Assembly: GCA_030537135.1 (NCBI GenBank)
Contig: JAUNOP010000029.1
Span: 1-36,964, forward strand
Length of the DNA: 36,964 nt
Source: Eubacteriales bacterium
Lineage (GTDB): Bacteria; Bacillota; Clostridia; Lachnospirales; Lachnospiraceae
Direction of reading: 5' to 3'
The notes beneath the pieces were generated by a model. That model worked only from the letters and a program-made list of their open reading frames with translations, was not told the origin of the DNA and did no database searches. The position numbers and the translations under genes are program-made. Of the stretch, positions 1-7,424 are shown one piece after another; position 1 is the stretch's first letter; every line of letters starts with the position of its first letter.

Positions 1-75
1 CACAGAATGAAAGAAAGGGGCTAAATTTATGCCTAAAAATCAAGTTTTCGGACAGGCTGAGGGAGGGCGAGAGCA

Positions 76-648
76 ATGCAAATAATTTCAACAATAATCA
101 CCAACGTTCTTACTGCCCTTTACCAGCCTTTCTGGTTTTCAGTCATCCTGTCTGTGCTGTTTATGTTCGTATACAAGGCTTACCCTTCAATAAAGCACGC
201 AGCGAAAGACTGGATTTCATGGTTTAAGTCTGATTCTAAATTTCGCCGTACCTTCTTCCTGGTATTCTATACTGTGATGATCTTGTTCCGGACATTACTG
301 AACCGCAACATGTGGTCGAATCCAGTGAGTAATGTCATAGGTGTATGGGGACTTTATAACACAAAGGGAGAACTCACGACAGAGTGTATCGAGAATCTGG
401 CATTGTTTATTCCGTTTACGATATTTCTACTGTGGGCAGCTAAGGATAGAGATTTAGTAAGGATGACAATAGGGTCTGTACTATGGAATAGTACGAAGAT
501 AACATTCCTGTTTTCCTTTGCAATAGAAATGCTCCAGCTATTTCTCAGACTTGGAACCTGGCAGCTATCAGATCTCTTCTGTAACACATTGGGCGGTGCA
601 ATCGGTGGGCTGATTTACTTTGCAGGATACAAGGTTAAACACAGGTGA
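76..648 (+). CDS. VanZ-like integral membrane protein (long form 1)
   Basis: A 190-residue membrane protein with about five hydrophobic segments (roughly residues 12-33, 59-75, 105-121, 141-159 and 165-187). The C-terminal part carries the VanZ-like signature: EMLQ near residue 150, then a GTWQLSD segment and NTLGGAIGG in the last helix. The VanZ family includes the protein giving low-level teicoplanin resistance in vanA clusters, but most members have no known function, so no resistance role is claimed. The ATG at 76 follows GGGAGG (61-66) at good spacing. It closely resembles the protein at 4756-5385, so the two are paralogs about 4 kb apart; the N-terminal 100 residues are especially alike. 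No terminator is visible before the broken AraC gene that follows. Confidence 0.85.
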   Translation: MQIISTIITNVLTALYQPFWFSVILSVLFMFVYKAYPSIKHAAKDWISWFKSDSKFRRTFFLVFYTVMILFRTLLNRNMWSNPVSNVIGVWGLYNTKGELTTECIENLALFIPFTIFLLWAAKDRDLVRMTIGSVLWNSTKITFLFSFAIEMLQLFLRLGTWQLSDLFCNTLGGAIGGLIYFAGYKVKHR

Positions 649-662
649 ATGCTTATAGGAAA

Positions 663-713
663 GGAAGGTGAAAACACAATATGCAATCTAATCTCTTTAC
701 ATCTTCACCTTCC
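663..713 (+). promoter_or_regulatory. Inverted repeat pairing the Shine-Dalgarno region with early codons
   Basis: A perfect 10-bp inverted repeat, GGAAGGTGAA (663-672) and TTCACCTTCC (704-713). The left arm is the ribosome-binding site of the gene starting at 681, the right arm lies in codons 8-11, and the start codon is in the 31-nt loop. In RNA this could hide the ribosome site. The function is inferred; the pairing is seen directly. Confidence 0.5.
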
Positions 714-1605
714 GTCCAATCCTCGCGTATCCTATACACCCCGTCCTCCTTTGCTCGTTCTTCGCTGCTTCATCTTCAGGAGGTCGGTTCTCTGACGGCG
801 ATAAAACCGCACACCAGCAAGCGTGAGAAACTTCAATCTTACCTTTGCTTTATGGTCGAGGATGGGGAAGGAGAACTGGTCCAATGAAGGGAAGCAGTAT
901 ACGTTGAAAGTCGGCGATGTAGTCTTCATTGCCTGCCAGAAGGCGTATAGCCACAGCACCGGTAATAACAATCGAACCGGTGATGGTCAAAGCGACAGTG
1001 CGGGTGTGAATTCCTGCAAGAAATTGTGGTCTCTCCAATGGTGCCACTTCTACGGTCCCAACATGAACGCCATCTATCGAAAGTATCAGGAACGCGGCGG
1101 CAGGCCGGTATTCCAAACCGAGCAGCTTCACTATTACCGAACTATCTTAACCGAGCTTTATCAGATTGCTAAATCGGACGATTATGTCCGTGATATGCGG
1201 ATACATGAGAAGTTGTCATCGCTTTTGATTCTGCTCATGGAGGACGCATGGTGCGGAGAAAAGGTATCGAAAGGTACACCTTCACCCGTGGATATCCAGC
1301 AGGTGAAAGAATACTTGGATATTAATTTTACTGAGAAAATCATGCTGGACGATCTGGCTTCCAAGTTTTATATCAACAAGTATTACCTGCTCTCCTGCTT
1401 CAAGGAACGCTACGGCGTGACGATCAATGCCTATCTGAACCAGGTACGGGTGACCTACGTCAAACAGCAGCTCCGCTTTATGGATAAAACGGTGGAATGT
1501 CTGGCGATTGAGTTAGGCATGGAACCCAACTATCTGAGCAGGCTGTTTAAAAAGGTGGAGGGTGTGAGCCCTACGGAGTTCCGGTCAAAGTGGCGCGGGA
1601 ATTGA
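681..1605 (+). pseudogene. AraC-family transcriptional regulator, frameshifted
   Basis: Two frames together make one AraC/XylS-type regulator. Frame one runs from ATG 681 (site AAGGAAGGTG at 661-670) and encodes an N-terminal cupin start with HTSKREKLQSYL. It ends at TGA 885-887. The downstream frame resumes with NEGKQYTLKVGD, continues through WSLQWCHFYGPNM and ends with two helix-turn-helix motifs (LDDLASKFYINKYYLLSCFK and TVECLAIELGMEPNYLSRLF). Removing one C in the CC at 881-882 joins the frames as ELV-NEGKQY, which fits the family. About 15 extra residues (STGNNNRTGDGQSD region) also interrupt the cupin. As read, no full-length protein is made; a GTG at 823 could start a shortened product lacking the cupin start. 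A sequencing error is an alternative to true decay. Confidence 0.75.
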
Positions 1606-1917
1606 AAGGTATAATGAGGAAGGTACTGTGCATAAAAGCAGCTTACATTTGGAGAATGAGGAAGCAGATAGACATGAGCATTGTGTGGTAGCAGCTTGCG
1701 GGTTGCATAGCTATTTTGGAATGTTGCCTTTAAAGCAGTCGGAAACTGGGCAAACGTTGTTACCTCGGAACCCGACCTGTGTGATAATCAGATAGTGGCT
1801 ATGTACATAATTCTGTGGTAAGATAGTTCCTATCAGTGCAAGAATAATTAGTGCAGGAATGAAATATTATTCTCATTAGCACAAGGAGGCATTGCATTTG
1901 ACGGGAGGTAAAACACA
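1606..1917. other. Intergenic stretch without a convincing gene
   Basis: About 310 bases between the broken AraC gene and the short VanZ-like gene. I see only a 25-codon open frame near 1615 with no ribosome site and a weak promoter (TGGCTA 1796-1801, 17 nt, TAAGAT 1819-1824). No repeats, terminator or RNA gene were recognised. Confidence 0.4.
1796..1824 (+). promoter_or_regulatory. Possible extended -10 promoter for the short VanZ-like gene
   Basis: TGG precedes TAAGAT (1819-1824), giving an extended -10. The -35 candidate TGGCTA is poor at 17-nt spacing. The same TGGTAAGAT string occurs in two better promoters nearby (2506 and 6203), which is the main reason for listing it. Confidence 0.35.
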
Positions 1918-2313
1918 TTGGCATTTTATGTATGCTTGATACTGACAATTCTTTGGTTTTTCTTCATGACATACCTTTCCCATCAGGACGGGGAACACAC
2001 AAGCAGGGCAAGCCGGGATCTGGCGGAGCATCTTCGCTTCCTTGACACAGATATTAATGACTTGAACGGAAAGCTGCGACGGGCGGCGCACATTGTTGTG
2101 TTCGCTGTGTTTACGTTTCTGTTGGGTCTGACATTGGATTTCGGAGGTGCATCACTTAAATGGATGATAATAGCGGCTGTGTGGAGTTATGTGGATGAGA
2201 CCACAAAGCCGTGGATACAAGGGCGGCATTTCTCATGGTTTGATGTGGGGCTAAATCTGATCGGCACAGCTATTGGCAGCAGTTTCCTTTTTCCGGTACT
2301 TTGGATCGTATGA
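1918..2313 (+). CDS. VanZ-like membrane protein (short form)
   Basis: A 131-residue protein with the core VanZ-like pattern. It has an N-terminal hydrophobic segment (residues 3-20), RRAAH near residue 55 followed by a hydrophobic helix, then a DETTKPWIQGRHFSWFDV segment and NLIGTAIG in the last helix. The D-E-x-x-(Q/K)...GR...D-(V/I)...N-x-x-G spacing is what the family shows. The start is TTG at 1918, chosen because GGGAGG (1903-1908) lies at good spacing and the next ATG would remove part of the first helix. It is much shorter than, and not obviously a copy of, the long VanZ-like proteins at 76 and 4756. Function unknown; probably a membrane protein of the cell-envelope class. Confidence 0.8.
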   Translation: MAFYVCLILTILWFFFMTYLSHQDGEHTSRASRDLAEHLRFLDTDINDLNGKLRRAAHIVVFAVFTFLLGLTLDFGGASLKWMIIAAVWSYVDETTKPWIQGRHFSWFDVGLNLIGTAIGSSFLFPVLWIV

Positions 2314-2484
2314 GTGGAGGATGTCTCGTAAAATCCTCATTGTTGCTTGTGTGCGGGAGGAAAAGTTATATTGAAAGGAAGTTAAGGCTTGCGATGGAAC
2401 TGTCGGGCTATAGCTGCTTTGTGTTGGGACTATGAGAAGGACATTCCCGCTTCCAAATTTTCTGTAAAAACAATTTCTGCAATC

Positions 2485-2513
2485 TTGCAATTAGACAGTT
2501 TTGATGGTAAGAT
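2485..2513 (+). promoter_or_regulatory. Sigma-A-type promoter upstream of the broken Rpn gene
   Basis: TTGCAA (2485-2490), a 17-nt spacer, and TAAGAT (2508-2513) with a TGG extension. It lies 54 bases ahead of the ATG at 2567. Confidence 0.65.
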
Positions 2514-2566
2514 AGAACTAGTTGAAATAGCGCTAAAAGAAAAACAGAATGGAGGCGGTCGCCGAC

Positions 2567-3430
2567 ATGGATCAGGAAGTAATGGACAGCGGATTGGAAG
2601 CCCGCTATGAAAAATATAAAGGTATTTTGAAAAATCTCACGATTATGAGCGATGTGTTCATGCGCAACGTGTTTAAAAACCGCGAATGCACAGAATATGT
2701 TCTGTAAGTTATTATGGAATGTAAGAATTTGAAGGTTCTGGATCAGGTTCTTCAGAAGGATTATAAGAACCTTCAGGGGCGTTCAGCTATTCTTGATTGC
2801 GTAGTACGTGACGCAGATGGCCGACAGTTCGATGTGGAAATCCAACAGGATAGTGAAGGCGCATCTCCGAAACGCGCCAGATACCATAGCGGTCTGCTGG
2901 ATATGAACACCTTAAATTCTGGACAGGATTTCGATGAATTGCCGGAAACACATATTATATTTATTACACGGGATGATGTCCTCGGATATGATCTCCCAAT
3001 CTACCATATTGGAAGAAGGATTCAAGAGGTTAATGAAAGTTTTCAGGACGAATCTTACATCATATATGTAAATTCCAGTAAGCAGGAGGATTCAGAACTT
3101 GGACGGTTGATGCATGATTTCCATTGTAAATCCGCCGCAGATATCCACAGTGAAATTCTGGCAAAACGGGTATATGAATTGAAGGAGACTCAGGAAGGAG
3201 CTGATAGTATGTGTCGTGAAATGGACCAGATTTATAGTGAAGGAGCGAAACGAGGTCGGACAGAAGGAATTGCCGAAGGAATAGAAGTAGGCGAGATGAA
3301 AGCAAAGCGGGAAACCGCCTTTGAGCTTGCCGACATGGGTCTTCCAGCAGAAAAGATAGCAAAAGCCGTAAAGGTCAATCTGGAAACGGTCAAAGGATGG
3401 CTTTCTGGAACACCATCTGTGGCAAGGTAA
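2567..3430 (+). pseudogene. Rpn-family (PD-(D/E)XK) transposase-like nuclease, nonsense-disrupted
   Basis: The frame opens at ATG 2567 after GGAGG (2551-2555) and reads the usual family start, with MSDVFMRNVFKNRECTEYVL, before TAA at 2705-2707. It continues in the same frame with VIMECKNLKVLDQV and the nuclease core: LDCVVRDADGRQFDVEIQ supplies the D and E-x-Q residues, and ASPKRARYHSGLLDM follows. The C-terminus has the Gly/Glu-rich EGIAEGIEVGE linker and a small helix-turn-helix. A single C-to-T change (CAA to TAA, codon 47) explains the break. An internal ATG at 2714 could give a 238-residue product that keeps the D and E-x-Q nuclease residues but lacks the N-terminal 49. Rpn proteins promote recA-independent recombination in E. 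coli; many clostridial copies are mobile-element-like. Confidence 0.8.
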
Positions 3431-3451
3431 TTAATAGTAGAAATGTAGATG

Positions 3452-3513
3452 CCCCCTGTGGATCAGATACACACAGTATGAAGCTGGATATCTGAGCCAC
3501 AGGGGGTATTTTT
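3452..3513 (+). terminator. Long-stem terminator after the broken Rpn gene
   Basis: CCCCCTGTGG (3452-3461) pairs perfectly with CCACAGGGGG (3497-3506). After one A-G mismatch the stem continues as TCAGATA/TATCTGA. A TATTTTTA tract follows. The combined stem of about 17 pairs is longer than usual for an intrinsic terminator. Confidence 0.75.
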
Positions 3514-3738
3514 ATATGTCGCGGTTAGCTGAAACTTCCTGCGTTTAGTCTCCCACAGGGGGATTGACAGGTGCGCTATAATGGAGTCAAAGAGAGGGCG
3601 GCAGAGCGGCTGTGGAAAATCCGTTAAATAATGTGAAAAATCGTGAGAGGAATGCTCATCCCTTCTGCTATTCCACAGGTCAATTGACGCAGATACATCG
3701 CACCTGTGAAGGTTTTCAGAAAGTTTAGAATTGACTGC

Positions 3739-3767
3739 TTGATATACGCACGGGGCTATGGTAAACT
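3739..3767 (+). promoter_or_regulatory. Promoter of the intact Rpn-type gene
   Basis: TTGATA (3739-3744), a 17-nt spacer, and TAAACT (3762-3767) with a TGG extension, about 50 bases upstream of the coding start. Confidence 0.65.
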
Positions 3768-3818
3768 AAAAATATAATAGGGGGAGAGTACCTTGTTGTG
3801 GATTGGAGGCGATTTCCA

Positions 3819-4637
3819 ATGGGCGAATATTTGACACAAAGATATAATCAAGATCATCAGCAGACGTTGGAAGACATAGCAAGATTCCGATTGTTGGATG
3901 ATGATTTCATGAGCGTGGTTTTTGATGGGAATACTGAAGCGACCGAATTGCTTCTTAATATCATTCTTGACAGGGATGATTTGAAGGTAAAACAGGTTGT
4001 AGCACAACGAGAGTTTAAAAATCTGGAAGGCCATTCAGTAAGGTTTGACATCTTTGCTGAGGATTCAATGGGCAGACCGTTTGATGTGGAAATACAGCGG
4101 AAAGATAAAGGGGCTAGCCCTCGAAGAGCCAGATATAACAGTAGCCTGATTGATATGAAGGTTCTTCCTAAAGGAAAAGATTATCCAGATCTGCCGGACA
4201 GCTATGTGATTTTTATTACTGAGAGTGACTTTTATGGTGCTGGACTGCCGCTTTACCACATAGATAGAGTTGTTCGGGAGCTTAAGGAAAAGTTTGGGGA
4301 CGGTTCCCATGTGGTTTATGTGAACGGACAGTATAAAAACGATAATGAGCCAATCGGGAGGCTGATGCATGACTTTAGATGTACGAATGCCGCCGATATG
4401 TATTATTCAGTTTTAGCCGATAAAGTTCACCATTTCAAGGAGACGGAAGGAGGTCGAGCAGCTTTGTGTAAGATGATTGAAGATAGGATGATTGAGCAGA
4501 ACGTGAGACTGTATGCGGAGGCTTGTCAGGACTTCGGCCTGAAAGACTTGGAAGAGATCATAAAAAAAGTCCAAGGGAAATTTAGTGATTTGTCTGAAGG
4601 AAGAATAAGGGAGATTCTTGTAGGCAAGTCCGCATAA
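3819..4637 (+). CDS. Rpn-family PD-(D/E)XK nuclease / transposase-like protein
   Basis: A 272-residue relative of the broken gene just upstream. The nuclease core is visible as RFDIFAEDSMGRPFDVEIQ, with the Asp and the E-x-Q that replace the classical (D/E)xK, followed by GASPRRARYNSSLIDM. Next comes YVIFITESDFYGAGLPLYHI and a conserved RLMHDFRC segment. The helical C-terminus is charged and ends with a short helical domain. I chose ATG 3819 because GGAGG (3805-3809) sits nine bases ahead; a GTG at 3798 would add seven residues and has a weaker G-rich site. The family is linked to DNA cleavage during recA-independent recombination and often behaves as a selfish element. No terminal inverted repeats were found, so independent movement is not shown. 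Confidence 0.85.
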   Translation: MGEYLTQRYNQDHQQTLEDIARFRLLDDDFMSVVFDGNTEATELLLNIILDRDDLKVKQVVAQREFKNLEGHSVRFDIFAEDSMGRPFDVEIQRKDKGASPRRARYNSSLIDMKVLPKGKDYPDLPDSYVIFITESDFYGAGLPLYHIDRVVRELKEKFGDGSHVVYVNGQYKNDNEPIGRLMHDFRCTNAADMYYSVLADKVHHFKETEGGRAALCKMIEDRMIEQNVRLYAEACQDFGLKDLEEIIKKVQGKFSDLSEGRIREILVGKSA

Positions 4638-4656
4638 CAACAATAACGACAACCCT

Positions 4657-4716
4657 GCCCGCCAAGTCACGGTCCTGCCTGTGTATGCCCACAGCCTGGA
4701 AAGCGACTCGGCGGGC
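4657..4716 (+). terminator. GC-rich hairpin after the Rpn gene (possible terminator)
   Basis: GCCCGCCAAGTC (4657-4668) pairs with GACTCGGCGGGC (4705-4716) along 12 pairs including one G-T. The loop of 36 nt is large. The sequence after the stem is not T-rich, so termination is uncertain. Confidence 0.45.
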
Positions 4717-4755
4717 TGCTTCACGGCTTAGTATTAATTTTGAAAGGACGGATAT

Positions 4756-5385
4756 GTGCATTTGACAGAAATCATAAAATCTATCATATCAGATATATTG
4801 ATTGCTCTTTATGAGCCATTTTGGTTTGCGGTTATTCTTTCGGTTCTCTTTATGTTTGTATATAAGTCCTACCCAGGAGTCAAAGCAGCAGCAGAGCAAT
4901 GGATACTTTGGTTTAAAACTGATAAATCCTTCCGTAGGATGTTTTTGCTTGTATTTTACACAGTCATGATTTTGTTTCGGACTCTGTTGAATCGCAGTAT
5001 GTGGGCCAATCCATTATCAGATGTATTTGGAAACTGGGGATTATTTAAGCAAGATGGGAGATTAACTACAGAGCCAATAGAAAATTTTATATTATTTATA
5101 CCGTTTATTGTAATATTGTTTTGGACCTATAAGAATAGATTATTGGGCAAAACGATTCGTCTAAAAAGAACGCTTTTGATTTCTGCCAAGATTACAGTTC
5201 TGTTTTCTTTTACGATTGAAATGCTTCAGTTGCTCCTTTGTTTAGGTACCTGGCAATTATCGGATCTGTTTTATAATACTTTGGGCGGTACTGTTGGAGG
5301 CTTGATCTATTATATTATGTATCAAATTAAGCACCGAAAAAATAAACGTATCAAGGAGCAGAAAAGCGGTATAGAAGGGAGATAA
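4756..5385 (+). CDS. VanZ-like integral membrane protein (long form 2)
   Basis: A 209-residue membrane protein with the same plan as the one at 76-648: five hydrophobic segments, the shared string VFYTVMILFRTLLNR in the second, EMLQLLLCLGTWQLSDLF near residue 160, and NTLGGTVGGL in the last helix. A lysine-rich tail (KHRKNKRIKEQK) follows. The GTG at 4756 follows AAGGACGG (4743-4750); a TTG six bases later is also possible. The next gene starts only eight bases after its stop, so it is probably co-transcribed with the lipoprotein. Function unknown beyond family membership; the duplication within 4 kb suggests local copying of the gene. Confidence 0.85.
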   Translation: MHLTEIIKSIISDILIALYEPFWFAVILSVLFMFVYKSYPGVKAAAEQWILWFKTDKSFRRMFLLVFYTVMILFRTLLNRSMWANPLSDVFGNWGLFKQDGRLTTEPIENFILFIPFIVILFWTYKNRLLGKTIRLKRTLLISAKITVLFSFTIEMLQLLLCLGTWQLSDLFYNTLGGTVGGLIYYIMYQIKHRKNKRIKEQKSGIEGR

Positions 5386-5393
5386 TAAAAATA

Positions 5394-6131
5394 TTGAAAA
5401 AAAGAATGCTGCAGATTGCTCTGCTGTCTTCTCTTTGCTTTTGTGGATGCAGTGAAAAAAGAGCAGTTTTTTCATGGGAAACCATTACAGATGTCACTGC
5501 GCTCAAGAGCAATAATATCAGCGTCATATACCAGTACGTCCGTCCAGAGGAAAATCCGGCGGATGTGCAGCAAGCCCTTGAGGGATATTGCCTCTACTAT
5601 CTCGTAGGGGAGAGCTGGGCAGACACAGATTATCTGTTGGAAGCGGTTGAGCGAGGCGCTAATTTCCAGGGAATCATGCTTGACTGTGAGCCATATATCA
5701 GAGACGACTGGGAGGAAAAGAAGGAAGAATACTTAGAACAGTACATCCAGCAGGTAAAGCTTTTGAGCCAGGAGGCGGACAATGAACTATGGATTACATT
5801 GCCGCGCTGGTATGATGAGGTTGGTCTGGAGACACAGCTGGAGCAGCTGATCGCTTCTGTAAAGACTGGAATTTGCCTGCTTGATTATTACCAGGGCTCA
5901 GAGGCAGAGTTTGCGGCTTTGGAAATTGCCTTGTGTAAGAAATACGGAAAACAGATTGTGATTGCATATGAGCTGAAGAAAGCTGACGGAGAGGAAATCA
6001 AAGAAAAAAATACATATTATCATCTGGGAATTCAGGCAGTTGTTGAGAATTACAGGGAAAATTTCACAAAAGACGTCTATGGGCTTGCCTTTCATGATTA
6101 TACACATGTTCAGGAGCTGACAAAGAAATAG
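5394..6131 (+). CDS. Putative lipoprotein with TIM-barrel-like features, unknown function
   Basis: A 245-residue protein with a short basic N-terminus, a hydrophobic stretch and a cysteine at residue 19 (CFCGC), which reads as an imperfect lipobox (Phe rather than Leu/Val at -3). The mature part alternates strands and helices. It contains GIMLDCEPY near residue 99, LWITLPRWYD near 134, a GICLLDYYQGSE segment and IVIAYELKKAD, a pattern reminiscent of alpha/beta-barrel glycosidase-like proteins with acidic residues at strand ends. I do not recognise a named family, and catalytic activity is not claimed. The TTG at 5394 follows AAGGGAG (5375-5381); an ATG at 5406 is an alternative. It starts eight bases after the VanZ-like gene, which suggests a shared envelope role. 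Confidence 0.7.
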   Translation: MKKRMLQIALLSSLCFCGCSEKRAVFSWETITDVTALKSNNISVIYQYVRPEENPADVQQALEGYCLYYLVGESWADTDYLLEAVERGANFQGIMLDCEPYIRDDWEEKKEEYLEQYIQQVKLLSQEADNELWITLPRWYDEVGLETQLEQLIASVKTGICLLDYYQGSEAEFAALEIALCKKYGKQIVIAYELKKADGEEIKEKNTYYHLGIQAVVENYRENFTKDVYGLAFHDYTHVQELTKK

Positions 6132-6181
6132 AGGAGAACTCTTGTTACTGAGAACGAAGTGAACAGTAACGAACTCTTTGC

Positions 6182-6210
6182 TTGCTAAAGCATTGTGCCT
6201 ATGGTAAGAT
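6182..6210 (+). promoter_or_regulatory. Promoter of the BlaI/MecI-like gene
   Basis: TTGCTA (6182-6187), a 17-nt spacer, and TAAGAT (6205-6210) with TGG extension. An imperfectly spaced inverted repeat GTTACTG/CAGTAAC (6144-6150 and 6164-6170) lies just upstream and could be an operator. Confidence 0.65.
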
Positions 6211-6260
6211 AAAAACGTACAGGGGCAATCTCGCGATGAAATAAGAAAGGATAACCCACT

Positions 6261-6662
6261 ATGAGACCAAAAGAACCGATTGATGTAAATTCCCTGAAAA
6301 AGCTTTCCCTAAAGGAGCTTGAAATCATGAACATGTTCTGGAGTACAGATAAGCCGCTCAGCCGTTCTGACATCTGTATGCAGAATCAGGCTCTGAACAG
6401 AAACACAATCAATGTTTTGATTCCAAGGCTTCTGAAGGAAAAATTCCTTTACACCTCCAAGATTGTGCAGACAAAGACGGTTCTGGCTCGTGCCTATCGT
6501 CCTACTGTCAGCAGGCAGGCTTATCTGGCCAGAGAGCTGGGATATGAGAATGCCAATGCCATGCTTGTCGCCATGCTTTGCTCCAGTCTTGAGGAGGAAA
6601 ACAATCAGGAACTGATACAGGAGCTGAAGCGTTTGATACAGAAATATGACGAAGAATTGTGA
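6261..6662 (+). CDS. BlaI/MecI-family transcriptional regulator
   Basis: A 133-residue protein with a winged-helix DNA-binding domain of the BlaI/MecI (penicillinase repressor) type. Visible are KLSLKELEIMNMFW near residue 14, then a SRSDI turn and the recognition helix NRNTINVLIPRLLKEKFL, and a wing rich in Tyr/Lys. The C-terminal helices (LEEENNQELIQELKRLIQKY) fit the dimerisation region. Classical members repress beta-lactamase or mecA genes and are cleaved by a partner BlaR/MecR protease, but no such partner is encoded in this window, so the target is unknown. The ATG at 6261 follows GAAAGG (6245-6250). It has its own promoter. Confidence 0.8.
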   Translation: MRPKEPIDVNSLKKLSLKELEIMNMFWSTDKPLSRSDICMQNQALNRNTINVLIPRLLKEKFLYTSKIVQTKTVLARAYRPTVSRQAYLARELGYENANAMLVAMLCSSLEEENNQELIQELKRLIQKYDEEL

Positions 6663-6673
6663 AAATCCTTTTC

Positions 6674-6702
6674 TTGTAAATCAATTTTTGAGGTGTTATA
6701 CT
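6674..6702 (+). promoter_or_regulatory. Promoter of the two-gene unit at 6741-7371
   Basis: TTGTAA (6674-6679), a 17-nt spacer, and TATACT (6697-6702) with a TGT extension, 39 bases before the ATG at 6741. Confidence 0.7.
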
Positions 6703-6740
6703 GGATACATACGCTACGATTGAGAAAGGAAGAGAAATTT

Positions 6741-6974
6741 ATGTTAAATCCGGCGTCACTTATAAAGCTGGCAGAGGCGAAGAAGAGGTTTGTGCAGAAT
6801 CATCCGAAATTTCCCGCGTTCTGCAAAGCTGTCTATGCAAGAGGGATGGAAGAGGGAACAATTATTGAAATTACGGTAAAAAAGCCTGGAGACAAGGATA
6901 TGGCTGCTAATTTTAAGATACAGGAGACAGACCTGGAGCTGATTGGAGAGCTTCGGGAATTACTTGGAAAGTAG
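6741..6974 (+). CDS. Small conserved-looking protein, unknown function
   Basis: A 77-residue soluble protein. It begins with an amphipathic helix (LIKLAEAKKRFVQNHPKF), followed by a strand-turn-strand segment (GTIIEITVKKPGDKD) and a C-terminal acidic helix (DLELIGELRELL). Small helical proteins of this shape are common in Lachnospiraceae, but I cannot name a family. The ATG at 6741 follows GAAAGGAAG (6724-6732); an upstream in-frame start would overlap the promoter and was rejected. It is followed after ten bases by the membrane protein, so the two form an operon. Confidence 0.65.
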   Translation: MLNPASLIKLAEAKKRFVQNHPKFPAFCKAVYARGMEEGTIIEITVKKPGDKDMAANFKIQETDLELIGELRELLGK

Positions 6975-6984
6975 GAGGCATGAC

Positions 6985-7371
6985 ATGAAGAAATATGCAC
7001 CCAGTATCATCCGGCTTCTCCTGACTCTTGTGTTTTTTGCAGCCTATCTGCCTCTGAGACGGCTCTTTGAGGGGAACTATTATAATGCGAACTCAAAGGG
7101 AATGATGGTTTTCTATTGGACGGTTCCGGCAATTTTTGCCCTGATTGTGAACCTGGAAAATCTGGTTCTGGCTGTTGGAGCGAAGAGGAAGAGGCTGGAT
7201 GCTTTTGCCTTCCTGGCTTTTCTGGCAATTGGACTTTATCTTGCGCTGAGTGTTTATTTTCAGCGCTCAGGGGTTGTGGCAATGCTGTTTGACATCAATG
7301 AGAATACCTATCGCACACTGCTTTTATTTTTTCTATGGAATTCATTTTTCAATATTGTGAGAAAGAGATAA
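6985..7371 (+). CDS. Four-helix membrane protein, unknown function
   Basis: A 128-residue protein with four predicted membrane segments (about residues 8-25, 42-62, 72-93 and 107-124), short basic loops (RRLFEGNYYNANSK, KRKRLDA) and a basic C-terminus (RKR). No family was recognised. The ATG at 6985 has an AGGAGG site at 6973-6978 placed in the gap after the upstream gene, indicating a two-gene operon. Two hairpins follow. Confidence 0.65.
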   Translation: MKKYAPSIIRLLLTLVFFAAYLPLRRLFEGNYYNANSKGMMVFYWTVPAIFALIVNLENLVLAVGAKRKRLDAFAFLAFLAIGLYLALSVYFQRSGVVAMLFDINENTYRTLLLFFLWNSFFNIVRKR

Positions 7372-7372
7372 C

Positions 7373-7391
7373 CCTCTGTTTTTTACAGAGG
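7373..7391 (+). terminator. Small hairpin immediately after the membrane gene
   Basis: CCTCTGT (7373-7379) pairs with ACAGAGG (7385-7391) around a five-T loop. The downstream tract (ATGTTTTG) is only mildly T-rich, so this is a weak candidate. Confidence 0.4.
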
Positions 7392-7424
7392 ATGTTTTGC
7401 AGGCTGCACAGGAAGCTGCGGTAC

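Noticed and set aside
29-85. Eighteen-codon open frame with a ribosome site overlapping the first VanZ-like gene
   Set aside because: No similarity or composition signal; could be a leader peptide but support is only the AAAGGGG-like site.
2389-2610. 73-codon frame ahead of the broken Rpn gene
   Set aside because: It reads through the Rpn promoter and ribosome site in another frame; no similarity.
3564-3582. TTGACA followed by TATAAT in the region between the Rpn genes
   Set aside because: Only seven bases separate the two hexamers, far too few for a sigma-A promoter.
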